From: an uncultured Bacteroidales bacterium
Lineage (GTDB): Bacteria > Bacteroidota > Bacteroidia > Bacteroidales > Paludibacteraceae
NCBI GenBank assembly: GCA_903899865.1
Contig: CAIUKZ010000153.1
Coordinates: 1-8,421 of the forward strand
Length of the DNA stretch: 8,421 bases
Direction of reading: 5' to 3'
A model generated the notes under the pieces. It was not told the DNA's origin and made no database searches. It saw nothing but the letters and a program-made list of their open reading frames with translations. This document shows positions 1-6,731 of this stretch, in pieces. The number at the start of each line of letters is the position of its first letter. The stretch's first letter is position 1. The translations under genes were made by a program, and so were the position numbers.

Positions 1-1
1 G

Positions 2-103
2 TCATCCACCATTGATATCAAAGACTTGTCAAAAGGTATCTTCATCGTGTGCATAGAAAGCAAGGGTTTTATTGTTGCAAAATCAAAGTTGCTAAGCTAT
101 TGA
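2..103 (+). CDS. C-terminal end of a T9SS-secreted protein (sorting domain), 5' partial
   Basis: Only the last 33 codons are present; the frame is open from the window edge to TGA at 101-103. The peptide contains IDIKDLSKGIFIVCIESKG and ends in KSKLLSY. This fits the end of a type A Por/T9SS C-terminal sorting domain: a polar-hydrophobic strand, a Leu-x-x-Gly turn, a strand of alternating hydrophobics, a short glycine turn, then a last lysine-containing strand. Such domains guide proteins through the outer membrane by the type IX secretion system and are normally cleaved off on export. The nature of the cargo lies outside the window. The assignment rests on a short tail, so the family is likely but not certain. 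A strong terminator follows 23 bp after the stop. Confidence 0.66.
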   Translation, partial: SSTIDIKDLSKGIFIVCIESKGFIVAKSKLLSY

Positions 104-126
104 TGTGATATCATTTAGTAAGAATC

Positions 127-162
127 AAAGGGTTGACTGGAAATTAGTCAGCCCTTTTTTTT
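127..162 (+). terminator. Intrinsic terminator of the T9SS cargo gene
   Basis: A 9-bp stem pairs 130-138 (GGGTTGACT) with 146-154 (AGTCAGCCC), with one G-U wobble and a 7-nt loop. An eight-T run at 155-162 follows directly, and AAA at 127-129 can extend the stem into the T run. It lies 23 bp after the stop codon at 101-103, which fits Rho-independent termination of the upstream gene. Confidence 0.88.
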
Positions 163-266
163 GCAAACAGAGGACTTTGTGTAATCAACCTATTAACGAT
201 GCATTATAGATGATGAGGGTTAATTGTTTATAAACTTATGAATACACATCAAATCACTAATTTTGA

Positions 267-299
267 TTGCTATTAATTCAATTTTTTAAACTATTTTTG
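267..299 (+). promoter_or_regulatory. Bacteroidota-type promoter for the chorismate mutase-like gene
   Basis: TATTTTTG at 292-299 matches the Bacteroidota -7 consensus TAnnTTTG. A TTG at 267-269 lies 22 bp upstream and can serve as the -33 element (a TTTG at 262-265 is another, more distant candidate). Transcription would begin near 305, giving a leader of about 20 nt before the ATG at 325. Placement right after a terminator and before the first gene of a unit supports it. The rest of 163-324 shows nothing else I can name. Confidence 0.55.
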
Positions 300-324
300 T
301 GCGTTTTTTATAACAAAGAAGACC

Positions 325-642
325 ATGACCATCGATTTGAAACTGACAAAAAATCCAGATGAATGTGCTAATAAAGAAGATATTCGAGCGCAGATAGACC
401 TGATAGATCAAGAAATAATAAAACTTTTTGGACTTCGATTTCAATATGTAAGTGAGATTGTGAAATTCAAAAAGGATCCTGAAAGTGTGGTGGCACAAGA
501 AAGAAAGAATCTAGTGATACAGCAGCGCGGAGAATGGGCTGAAGCCAATGGATTGAACAAGGCAACATTTGAGGAAATCTATCGTTTTCTAGTGGATCAT
601 AACATCAGCAAGGAATTGGAAATCTTGAAAAAACTGCAGTAA
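325..642 (+). CDS. AroQ-class chorismate mutase-like protein, PchB (isochorismate-pyruvate lyase) type
   Basis: This 105-residue protein has the size and pattern of a single-domain, all-helical AroQ fold. It resembles Pseudomonas PchB more than the aromatic-pathway mutases: an N-terminal NPDEC segment before DIR, FGLRFQYV in helix 1, and ER...WAEANGL near residues 59-77, all with PchB counterparts. Aligned by eye, the active-site residues are Arg21, Arg38 and Lys49 (PchB Arg14, Arg31, Lys42), while the position of PchB Gln90 is Glu97. AroQ enzymes convert chorismate to prephenate; PchB also splits isochorismate into salicylate and pyruvate. No isochorismate synthase or aromatic amino acid gene is visible, so the true substrate is open. 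The protein is cytoplasmic, with no signal peptide. ATG at 325 is chosen because it follows the promoter by about 20 nt and keeps the whole PchB-like N-terminus. It probably heads a two-gene unit with the aldolase downstream. Confidence 0.8.
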   Translation: MTIDLKLTKNPDECANKEDIRAQIDLIDQEIIKLFGLRFQYVSEIVKFKKDPESVVAQERKNLVIQQRGEWAEANGLNKATFEEIYRFLVDHNISKELEILKKLQ

Positions 643-650
643 AAGTGTTA

Positions 651-723
651 ACGAGTAAACAAGTTAACCAATGAACCGTTAAACCGATGAACCGATAAAC
701 CCAATGAACTGATAAACCAATAA
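651..723 (+). repeat. Degenerate 8-bp tandem repeat (ACCRATRA-like, about 9 copies) in an operon spacer
   Basis: Starting 8 nt after the stop codon at 640-642, the spacer can be cut into units acgagtaa, acaagtta, accaatga, accgttaa, accgatga, accgataa, acccaatga (one extra base), actgataa and accaataa. Every unit starts with AC, and all but one ends in TAA or TGA. Because 8 is not a multiple of 3, the stops fall in all three forward frames. The array fills almost the whole gap up to 13 bp before the ATG at 737. A related array lies at 7701-7740. Confidence 0.85.
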
Positions 724-736
724 ACAAAAAGATAAA

Positions 737-1687
737 ATGTACATAAAAGAATTAAAAGTAATGGATTGCACCGTGCGTGATGGTGGCTTGATGAATAAGT
801 GGCAATTCAGTGACGAATTTGTAAAAGGGGTATATGATGCCTGTGTAGAAGCTGGTGTTGATTACATGGAAATAGGCTATCTAAGCAGCGAAAAAGCTTT
901 TGATAGAAAAGAAATGGGGCCTTGGAAATTTTGCCACCAAGCCGATTTGGAGCGCATAGTTGGGAAAAACGAAACCGCTTTGAAGCTTTCTGCAATGGCG
1001 GATATAGGTCGCATTGATTTGGACGATATACCTTATGCGTCTGATAGTGTGTTGGACATGATACGTGTGGCATGCTATGTGCACCAAGTGGACAAAGCCA
1101 TTGAACTGGCTCATCACTGCATGGACAAAGGGTATGAAACCTGCATCAATCTCATGGCTGTAAGTACAGTTGGGGAGTTGGAACTGGACGAAGCATTGAG
1201 AGACATTGCAGCATCTCGAGTAGGGGTGTTCTATGCCGTGGATAGTTACGGAAGCATGTTCAATGACACAGTGCAACATTTAGTTAGAAAATACACCAAA
1301 GCATTGCCAGGCAAGCAAATAGGAATTCATGCTCATAACAATATGCAATTGGCCATGTCTAACACCATCACAGCGCTACAAGAAGGATGTACCATGCTCG
1401 ATTCTACGCTTATGGGACTTGGCAGAGGAGCTGGTAACTGTCCCATAGAAATTTTGATCGCATTTTTGAAAAATCCAAAATATAGGCTATTACCATTATT
1501 GAAAGTAATTCAAGAACAAGTACTTCCCTTGCAAGAGACCATCGACTGGGGCTACCACCTACCTTACATGATATCGGGTGCACTGAATGCTCACCCACGT
1601 AAAAGTCTTGAATGGATGGACTCTGAACGTAAAAACGACTTTGTGGCATTTATGAAAGCAATGCATGACAACGAAGTGCTAGAATAG
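737..1687 (+). CDS. DRE-TIM metallolyase family aldolase (HMG-CoA lyase / 4-hydroxy-2-oxovalerate aldolase-like)
   Basis: The 316-residue product is a TIM-barrel of the DRE-TIM superfamily. Visible signatures are DCTVRDGG at 10-17 (catalytic Arg14, metal ligand Asp15), YAVDSYGSM near 166-174, the metal-binding HAHNN at 198-202 (His198, His200), and the glycine-rich LMGLGRGAGNCPIE at 225-238. A YMISGALNAHPR segment near 277-288 resembles the post-barrel region of MhpE/DmpG-type aldolases, but the long C-terminal domain that docks an acyl-dehydrogenase partner is absent. Members cleave or form C-C bonds next to a 2-keto or acyl-CoA group using Mg2+ or Mn2+; the substrate cannot be read from the sequence. 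It follows the chorismate mutase-like gene on the same strand with no terminator between, so co-transcription is likely, and a strong terminator closes the unit. No signal peptide. The ATG at 737 directly precedes the first barrel strand. Confidence 0.8.
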   Translation: MYIKELKVMDCTVRDGGLMNKWQFSDEFVKGVYDACVEAGVDYMEIGYLSSEKAFDRKEMGPWKFCHQADLERIVGKNETALKLSAMADIGRIDLDDIPYASDSVLDMIRVACYVHQVDKAIELAHHCMDKGYETCINLMAVSTVGELELDEALRDIAASRVGVFYAVDSYGSMFNDTVQHLVRKYTKALPGKQIGIHAHNNMQLAMSNTITALQEGCTMLDSTLMGLGRGAGNCPIEILIAFLKNPKYRLLPLLKVIQEQVLPLQETIDWGYHLPYMISGALNAHPRKSLEWMDSERKNDFVAFMKAMHDNEVLE

Positions 1688-1714
1688 TTAGAAATGCCTG
1701 TGATTTTATACAAT

Positions 1715-1751
1715 AAAACGGCTGAATTTCGAAAGAAGTTCGGCCGTTTTT
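1715..1751 (+). terminator. Strong intrinsic terminator after the aldolase gene
   Basis: The arm 1715-1726 (AAAACGGCTGAA) pairs with 1739-1750 (TTCGGCCGTTTT), with one wobble. The stem continues inward through TTT/AAG and a C-G pair to close a GAAA tetraloop at 1731-1734, about 16 bp in all. The descending arm ends in five T at 1747-1751. It lies 27 bp after the stop at 1685-1687. The A-rich start and T-rich end could also let it work on the opposite strand, but no opposing gene is seen. Confidence 0.9.
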
Positions 1752-1847
1752 GTCGAGCATGTACTTAAATTTTATCAAGGATAAACTCGGATTGATAGTA
1801 GCATGTATTTTTTAGACCAATCGCTGTGTGTTGTCAATTTTTTTTTC

Positions 1848-1855
1848 TATATTTG
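1848..1855 (+). promoter_or_regulatory. Probable -7 box of the gyrB promoter
   Basis: TATATTTG is an exact match to the Bacteroidota -7 consensus TAnnTTTG and is followed by TATG. No TTG or TTTG lies at the usual 17-23 bp spacing upstream; the nearest TTG is at 1831-1833, only 14 bp away, so the -33 part is weak. Transcription from here would leave a 5' leader of roughly 85 nt before the ATG at 1946. The rest of 1752-1945 is AT-rich and shows no other feature I can support. Confidence 0.42.
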
Positions 1856-1945
1856 TATGTTTTTATTCAAAGTTTTTTCCATGTTTTAAGGGCTTTTTGA
1901 TAAAAATCATAACACTATTTTAGAAATAATTTCATTCGATAGAAG

Positions 1946-3913
1946 ATGAGCGAAGAAGAAAAAGCAAGTAACGCTGCAAGTGCCAATTATGGTGCCAACA
2001 GTATTCAAGTGCTTGAAGGATTGGAAGCAGTGCGCAAACGCCCTGCAATGTACATTGGTGATATTGGTATCAAAGGGTTACATCACTTGGTGTATGAGGT
2101 GGTGGATAACTCCATTGACGAAGCACTAGCTGGACATTGCGACACGGTGTATGTTACCATCAACGAAAATAATTCCATTACCGTGGTGGACAATGGACGT
2201 GGTATTCCGGTGGATATGCACGAAAAAGAAGGAAAGTCGGCTCTTGAGGTAGTAATGACAGTACTTCATGCTGGTGGAAAATTTGACAAAGACAGCTATA
2301 AAGTTTCTGGAGGACTACATGGTGTGGGTGTATCATGTGTGAATGCACTCTCCACATTGTTGCACGTTGAAGTATCTAGAAATGGAAAACTTTATATGCA
2401 GGAGTACGAGTGTGGTGTTCCTAAGTTTCCAGTTAAAGAAATTGGCACATCCACTTCCAATGGTACTTCTGTAACTTTCTTGCCTGATGCTAGTATTTTT
2501 GTAGAATCGGTTTACAAATACGACATTTTAGCGAGTCGTTTGCGTGAGTTGGCATTTTTGAATGCCGGAATCACGCTCACACTTACTGACAAGCGCCATA
2601 AAGATGATGAAACTGGTGAGTTTCGTTCGGAGATATTTCATTCGGACGAAGGGCTGAAAGAATTTGTAGAATACATCGACGAAGCACGTGAAAAACTGAT
2701 TGACAATGTCATCCACATTTCCACCGAAAAAAACGGCATTCCAGTGGAAATAGCGATGACCTACAATACTTCCTACAATGAGAATATTCACTCTTATGTG
2801 AATAATATCAATACCATAGAAGGTGGTACTCACTTGGCAGGATTTCGTCGTGGATTGACGCGTACGCTCAAGAAATATGCTGAGGATAGCAAAATGCTTG
2901 ATAAGCTGAAAATCGAAATCAGTGGTGATGACTTCCGTGAAGGACTTACAGCTGTGATCTCTATCAAAGTTCAAGAGCCTCAATTCGAAGGACAAACCAA
3001 AACTAAATTGGGTAACAATGAGGTGATGGGTTCAGTGGACATGGCCATTGGTGAGGCTTTGGGGAATTACCTCGAAGAAAATCCAAAAGCTGCAAAAACC
3101 ATTGTGGAGAAAGTGATACTAGCTGCTACTGCTCGTCACGCAGCACGTAAGGCACGTGAGATGGTTCAACGCAAATCGCCACTTTCTGGTGGAGGATTGC
3201 CTGGTAAACTAGCCGATTGTGCAGACAAAGATCCTGAGAAATGCGAATTGTTTCTTGTCGAAGGGGATTCGGCAGGTGGTACTGCCAAACAAGGTCGTAG
3301 CCGTCAGTTTCAAGCCATCCTTCCATTGCGTGGTAAAATCCTAAACGTGGAAAAAGCCATGCAACACAAAGTGCTGGAAAGCGAAGAAATACGAAATATT
3401 TACACAGCACTAGGAGTTACTATTGGCACAGAAGAAGATAGCAAGGCACTAAACATCAAGAAACTACGTTATCACAAAATCATCATCATGACCGATGCTG
3501 ACGTAGATGGTAGCCACATTGCTACATTGATTATGACATTCTTTTTCCGTCACATGAAAGAGCTGATTGAACAAGGATATCTTTATATTGCCACGCCTCC
3601 ATTGTATTTGTGTAAAAAAGGGAAAACAGAAGAATATTGCTGGAACGACATGCAACGCCAAGCATTTATTGAAAAATATGGCGGCGGTGTAGAAGGTTCG
3701 GTACATACACAACGATATAAAGGTCTTGGTGAAATGAACGAAACACAATTGTGGGACACTACCATGAATCCAGAGCACCGCACATTGCGACAAATAACCA
3801 TAGAAAATGCAGCCATGGCAGACCATGTATTCTCCATGTTGATGGGAGACGACGTAGCACCACGCCGTCAGTTCATAGAACAAAATGCTACCTACGCCAA
3901 AATTGATGCGTAA
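1946..3913 (+). CDS. gyrB: DNA gyrase subunit B
   Basis: This is the ATPase/TOPRIM subunit of gyrase, which with GyrA introduces negative supercoils into DNA. The GHKL ATPase domain shows EVVDNSIDEALAG at 51-63 (catalytic Glu51, Mg-binding Asn55), DNGRGIP at 82-88 and GGLHGVGVSCVNALS at 122-136. The transducer domain carries the QTK loop at 350-352, and the TOPRIM domain has LVEGDSAGG at 437-445 (Glu439), PLRGKILNVEKA at 460-471 and the metal-binding DADVDGSHI at 517-525. The tail has QRYKGLGEMN at 589-598 and ends MGDDVAPRRQFIEQNA...IDA. At 655 residues it is the short form lacking the roughly 165-residue insert of E. coli GyrB. DGSHI, the opening VLEGLEAVRKRPAMYIGD and the C-terminal tail favour GyrB over ParE. 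The ATG at 1946 gives the usual acidic MSEEEK start. No terminator is visible in the 59 bp before the next gene, so read-through is likely. Confidence 0.97.
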   Translation: MSEEEKASNAASANYGANSIQVLEGLEAVRKRPAMYIGDIGIKGLHHLVYEVVDNSIDEALAGHCDTVYVTINENNSITVVDNGRGIPVDMHEKEGKSALEVVMTVLHAGGKFDKDSYKVSGGLHGVGVSCVNALSTLLHVEVSRNGKLYMQEYECGVPKFPVKEIGTSTSNGTSVTFLPDASIFVESVYKYDILASRLRELAFLNAGITLTLTDKRHKDDETGEFRSEIFHSDEGLKEFVEYIDEAREKLIDNVIHISTEKNGIPVEIAMTYNTSYNENIHSYVNNINTIEGGTHLAGFRRGLTRTLKKYAEDSKMLDKLKIEISGDDFREGLTAVISIKVQEPQFEGQTKTKLGNNEVMGSVDMAIGEALGNYLEENPKAAKTIVEKVILAATARHAARKAREMVQRKSPLSGGGLPGKLADCADKDPEKCELFLVEGDSAGGTAKQGRSRQFQAILPLRGKILNVEKAMQHKVLESEEIRNIYTALGVTIGTEEDSKALNIKKLRYHKIIIMTDADVDGSHIATLIMTFFFRHMKELIEQGYLYIATPPLYLCKKGKTEEYCWNDMQRQAFIEKYGGGVEGSVHTQRYKGLGEMNETQLWDTTMNPEHRTLRQITIENAAMADHVFSMLMGDDVAPRRQFIEQNATYAKIDA

Positions 3914-3972
3914 AAACAAGAAACAACCGATTAATCTAGTATCTACTATACATTCATAAATACGATTACACC

Positions 3973-5289
3973 ATGAATTTGTTTTGGAAAAAACTTTTTG
4001 GAGGCTTTGATACAACTGAAAAATATGAACAAAGTCAAAATGAGCTTTTGCAAGCTATGGTGAGATATGACAAAGTCGCTGACTCACCTAAACTGAAAGA
4101 ATATCAAGAGCTTTTTCATGTGGTGAAGTCTGCTGCATTTCAGGACAATAGACAAACTCTCAAAAACAGAAAGTACAAGGACACCGAGGAATATGCTACA
4201 CTCAAAAAATATCAAAAGTTGCATGAATCTTCTGATATTCAGTTGTATTATCAAGTGTTGAAATCTGAACTTTTGGCTGAATATCTTGAGTTTGAGAAAA
4301 CGCCTGATTTTGAGTTGCTTGGAGATAAGAAGAAAGTGGCCGAATCGCCAGAATTGACTAAATTCAAAAACTTTGAGCACTCACCGATGTATAAAACATA
4401 TCGTCGCTTTCATGGTTCCTTTGCAATCAAAGAGTATGAACTGTTGAAAGCTAAAGTAGCTGAGCCAGCATTTGTGACGTCAAATGAATTTTGGGCCAAT
4501 CCCGAAAGATGGCACACAACTCCCGAATATCAGACTGAAATGAGATTTTATGAGTTGGGTGACTCGGAGGATATCAAGTTTTTTATCAATGAAAAACCTA
4601 AGCGATTTGAGGCATTGAGAGCACTGACCAAAACCTTTGATGATGACTTCCATTGGCAGGAAATACAACAATCTAAATGGTCTGCTGGATATTACTATTC
4701 AAATCCAAAACTGAAAGGCGAACACTCATTTGCCGATGAACTACAAGCTAATAATCATGGAAAGAATGTGTCAACCAATGCTTGTATATTGAAGCTTGAA
4801 ACTAAAAAGGAAGCCACCACAGACTTAGCGTGGCATCATGCTCAAGGATTTATCAATCGTAATTTTGAGTACACCTCCGATGTTCTACAGACAGCAAAAG
4901 CATTCACACAAAAAAATGGCATTTTTACTGCAAAGATTAAATGCAATGGCGCCATCAATCATTCACTTTGGTTAGGTACTGGCGAAAAAGCACCTCGCAT
5001 CAGCATTTTTCATTTTGATGGTAAGAACATTAAGGTGGGCGCTGTCAGCACCTCCAATGCCAATTCTACAAAAGTGACTGGTATCTCAGCCAACGATTAC
5101 TATATTTACACACTCACTTGGACAGACAAAGAATTGGTCTGGAAAATAAACAATGTAGAAGTGTTCAGAAGTCGTAATGACTTTTCTAATCAAGAGATGT
5201 ATTTGGGTCTCAGCTCCTTTATCTCCAACAAACAGAAAGGAACTACCGGAAGCCTTGAACTTCAGTGGGTAAGGGTGTATTCTTTTTAA
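3973..5289 (+). CDS. Helical-repeat protein with a C-terminal GH16/LamG-like jelly-roll lacking catalytic acids
   Basis: I recognise the parts of this 438-residue protein but not a named family. Residues about 38-205 are a chain of short units of the form Ser/Thr-x-x-hydrophobic-x-x-Tyr/Phe-x-x-Leu/Phe, for example SPKLKEYQEL at 38-47, SELLAEYLEF at 98-107, SPELTKFKNF at 125-134 and SPMYKTYRRF at 137-146; they are probably paired helices. Residues about 225-438 look like a concanavalin-type jelly-roll close to glycoside hydrolase family 16: FTAKIKC, SLWLGTG, the strand PRISIFHFDG at 341-350, YIYTLTWTDKELVWKIN, and a closing LQWVRVYSF. In active GH16 enzymes the central strand reads E-I-D-x-x-E; here those three places are Arg342, Ser344 and His347, so hydrolysis by the usual mechanism is not expected and binding of a glycan is more likely. 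The start MNLFWKKLFGGF is not a convincing signal peptide, so location is unclear. It lies 59 bp after gyrB and 14 bp before the Kdo genes. Confidence 0.68.
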   Translation: MNLFWKKLFGGFDTTEKYEQSQNELLQAMVRYDKVADSPKLKEYQELFHVVKSAAFQDNRQTLKNRKYKDTEEYATLKKYQKLHESSDIQLYYQVLKSELLAEYLEFEKTPDFELLGDKKKVAESPELTKFKNFEHSPMYKTYRRFHGSFAIKEYELLKAKVAEPAFVTSNEFWANPERWHTTPEYQTEMRFYELGDSEDIKFFINEKPKRFEALRALTKTFDDDFHWQEIQQSKWSAGYYYSNPKLKGEHSFADELQANNHGKNVSTNACILKLETKKEATTDLAWHHAQGFINRNFEYTSDVLQTAKAFTQKNGIFTAKIKCNGAINHSLWLGTGEKAPRISIFHFDGKNIKVGAVSTSNANSTKVTGISANDYYIYTLTWTDKELVWKINNVEVFRSRNDFSNQEMYLGLSSFISNKQKGTTGSLELQWVRVYSF

Positions 5290-5303
5290 ATAAAAAATCC
5301 ATA

Positions 5304-6683
5304 ATGCTCCAAACTGAAAAGATAAATGTCTGCAATCTGTTCGACATTGGTGGGAATCAGCGCTTTGTACTAATAGCAGGCCCATGTGCTATCGAATCAG
5401 AAGAAATGACCCTACAGGTTGCTTCCACACTCAAAGATATTTGCCTGGAACTAGGCATCCATCTCATTTTCAAATCCTCGTTTGACAAAGCCAACCGTTC
5501 GTCAGTCAACTCACCTCGTGGTGTAGGGATGGAGCGTGGCTTGGCCATTCTCCAACGCGTAAAAACAGAACTTAACTTGCCTATAGTGACAGATGTGCAC
5601 GAGTCGTGGCAGTGTGCACCTGTAGCACAAGTAGCTGACATGCTGCAGATACCCGCATTTCTTAGCCGTCAGACAGACTTGCTAGTAGCAGCGGCAAAGA
5701 CAGGCAAGATAGTCAATGTGAAAAAGGGACAATTCATGGCACCATGGGACATGAAAAACGTGGTGACAAAATTGCAAGAGGCTGGTAATGAAAACATACT
5801 ACTTTGTGAACGAGGCACAAGTTTTGGATACAACAATTTGGTGGTGGACATGACCGGCCTGGTAGAAATGCGCCAGTATGGCTACCCAATAGTGTTTGAT
5901 GCTACCCATGCAGTACAAAAACCAGGAGGACAAGGCACTAGCACAGGAGGTAATCGTGACATGGTTCCCTATTTGATGCGAGCTGCACTTGCTGTAGGTG
6001 TTGATGCAATTTTTGCAGAAGTGCACCCCGATCCTGACAACGCATTTTCAGACGGGCCGAATCAAATCCACTTATCGAAAATCAAATCGATACTCAGTCA
6101 AGCCATTGCTATTGATGACATAACGAAAAACAGTTTGTTCGACCAGACAGACATCGCAACACCTGAACCGATTCATCACACTACGCAACACACCGTAGGC
6201 AGACCAACCATCAAATTATTTTTAACCGATGTAGATGGCGTGCTTACCGATGCTGGCATGTATTACTCAGAAAACGGCGACGAGTTGAAGAAATTCAACA
6301 CTCACGACGGGATGGGATTGCAAATAATCAGAAAGGCAGGCATCAAAACAGGTATCATTACCTCCGAAAACACAAAAATGGTAGAACGCAGATACAACAA
6401 GCTAAAGTTGGACTATCTCTATCAAGGCAAACGTGAAGGTGGAAAGTTGGCTGCAGCACTTGAGATATGCGAAAAAGAGGGTATTAGCATCAAAGAAGTA
6501 GCATATATTGGCGATGATGTTAACTGTTTGGATTTATTATCAGAAGTGGGTATGGCTGCTTGTCCAGCTAGCGCGGTAACTGCCATCAAGCAAGTCCCTC
6601 ACATTACTCATCTTTCCAAAAAAGGTGGTGAAGGTTGCGTGCGTGAATTTATTGAGCTTATTATGAGTGGGAATAATTTGTAA
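5304..6683 (+). CDS. kdsA-kdsC: Bifunctional Kdo-8-phosphate synthase / Kdo-8-phosphate phosphatase (KdsA-KdsC fusion)
   Basis: This 459-residue protein joins two consecutive cytoplasmic steps of Kdo synthesis. Residues 1-270 are KdsA, which condenses PEP with arabinose-5-phosphate: AGPCAIES at 25-32, the Kdo8P-synthase hallmark FDKANRSS at 60-67, and probable metal ligands Cys28, His202, Glu239 and Asp250. A Cys (not Asn) at position 28 points to the metal-dependent class. Residues about 271-300 form a polar, His/Thr-rich linker. Residues 301-459 are a KdsC-type HAD phosphatase: LTDVDGVLTD (nucleophile Asp309, Asp311), FNTHDGMGL, IITSEN (Thr353/Ser354), GGK (Lys381), GDDVN (Asp404/405), and the tail GGEGCVREFIE. 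ATG at 5304 is preferred over an in-frame GTG at 5265 because the latter overlaps the upstream gene and would add residues not typical of KdsA. The gap to the upstream gene is 14 bp. The domain junction is in frame with no stop or shift, so the fusion is real if the assembly is. Confidence 0.93.
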   Translation: MLQTEKINVCNLFDIGGNQRFVLIAGPCAIESEEMTLQVASTLKDICLELGIHLIFKSSFDKANRSSVNSPRGVGMERGLAILQRVKTELNLPIVTDVHESWQCAPVAQVADMLQIPAFLSRQTDLLVAAAKTGKIVNVKKGQFMAPWDMKNVVTKLQEAGNENILLCERGTSFGYNNLVVDMTGLVEMRQYGYPIVFDATHAVQKPGGQGTSTGGNRDMVPYLMRAALAVGVDAIFAEVHPDPDNAFSDGPNQIHLSKIKSILSQAIAIDDITKNSLFDQTDIATPEPIHHTTQHTVGRPTIKLFLTDVDGVLTDAGMYYSENGDELKKFNTHDGMGLQIIRKAGIKTGIITSENTKMVERRYNKLKLDYLYQGKREGGKLAAALEICEKEGISIKEVAYIGDDVNCLDLLSEVGMAACPASAVTAIKQVPHITHLSKKGGEGCVREFIELIMSGNNL

Positions 6684-6731
6684 CTCAACGAAAGCATCGT
6701 TTTTTTGATTATCTTATCTAATTATCTTTTC

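Noticed and set aside
881..1279. Minus-strand open frame of 132 codons inside the aldolase gene.
   Set aside because: It is antisense to conserved aldolase motifs and has no family signature or start context.
1756..1807. Direct repeat AGCATGTA at 1756-1763 and 1800-1807 upstream of gyrB.
   Set aside because: Eight bases repeated once in an AT-rich gap is expected by chance, and there is no palindromy or other operator-like feature.
3914..3972. Promoter or terminator between gyrB and the helical-repeat gene.
   Set aside because: No TAnnTTTG box and no stem followed by a T run could be found in these 59 bases.
2528..4015. Long open frames on the minus strand opposite gyrB (155 and 183 codons).
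   Set aside because: They lie antisense to a clearly conserved gene, have no recognisable motifs and rich aromatic/Cys content typical of shadow frames.
5265..5303. GTG-initiated N-terminal extension of the KdsA-KdsC protein overlapping the upstream gene.
   Set aside because: It would add 13 residues untypical of KdsA, while the ATG at 5304 gives the usual short lead to the first strand and clears the upstream stop.
6687..6706. Possible terminator between the fusion gene and kdsD (AACGA/TCGTT with a T run).
   Set aside because: The stem is only 5 bp and AT-rich around a 5-nt loop, too weak to call; the two genes also belong to the same pathway.
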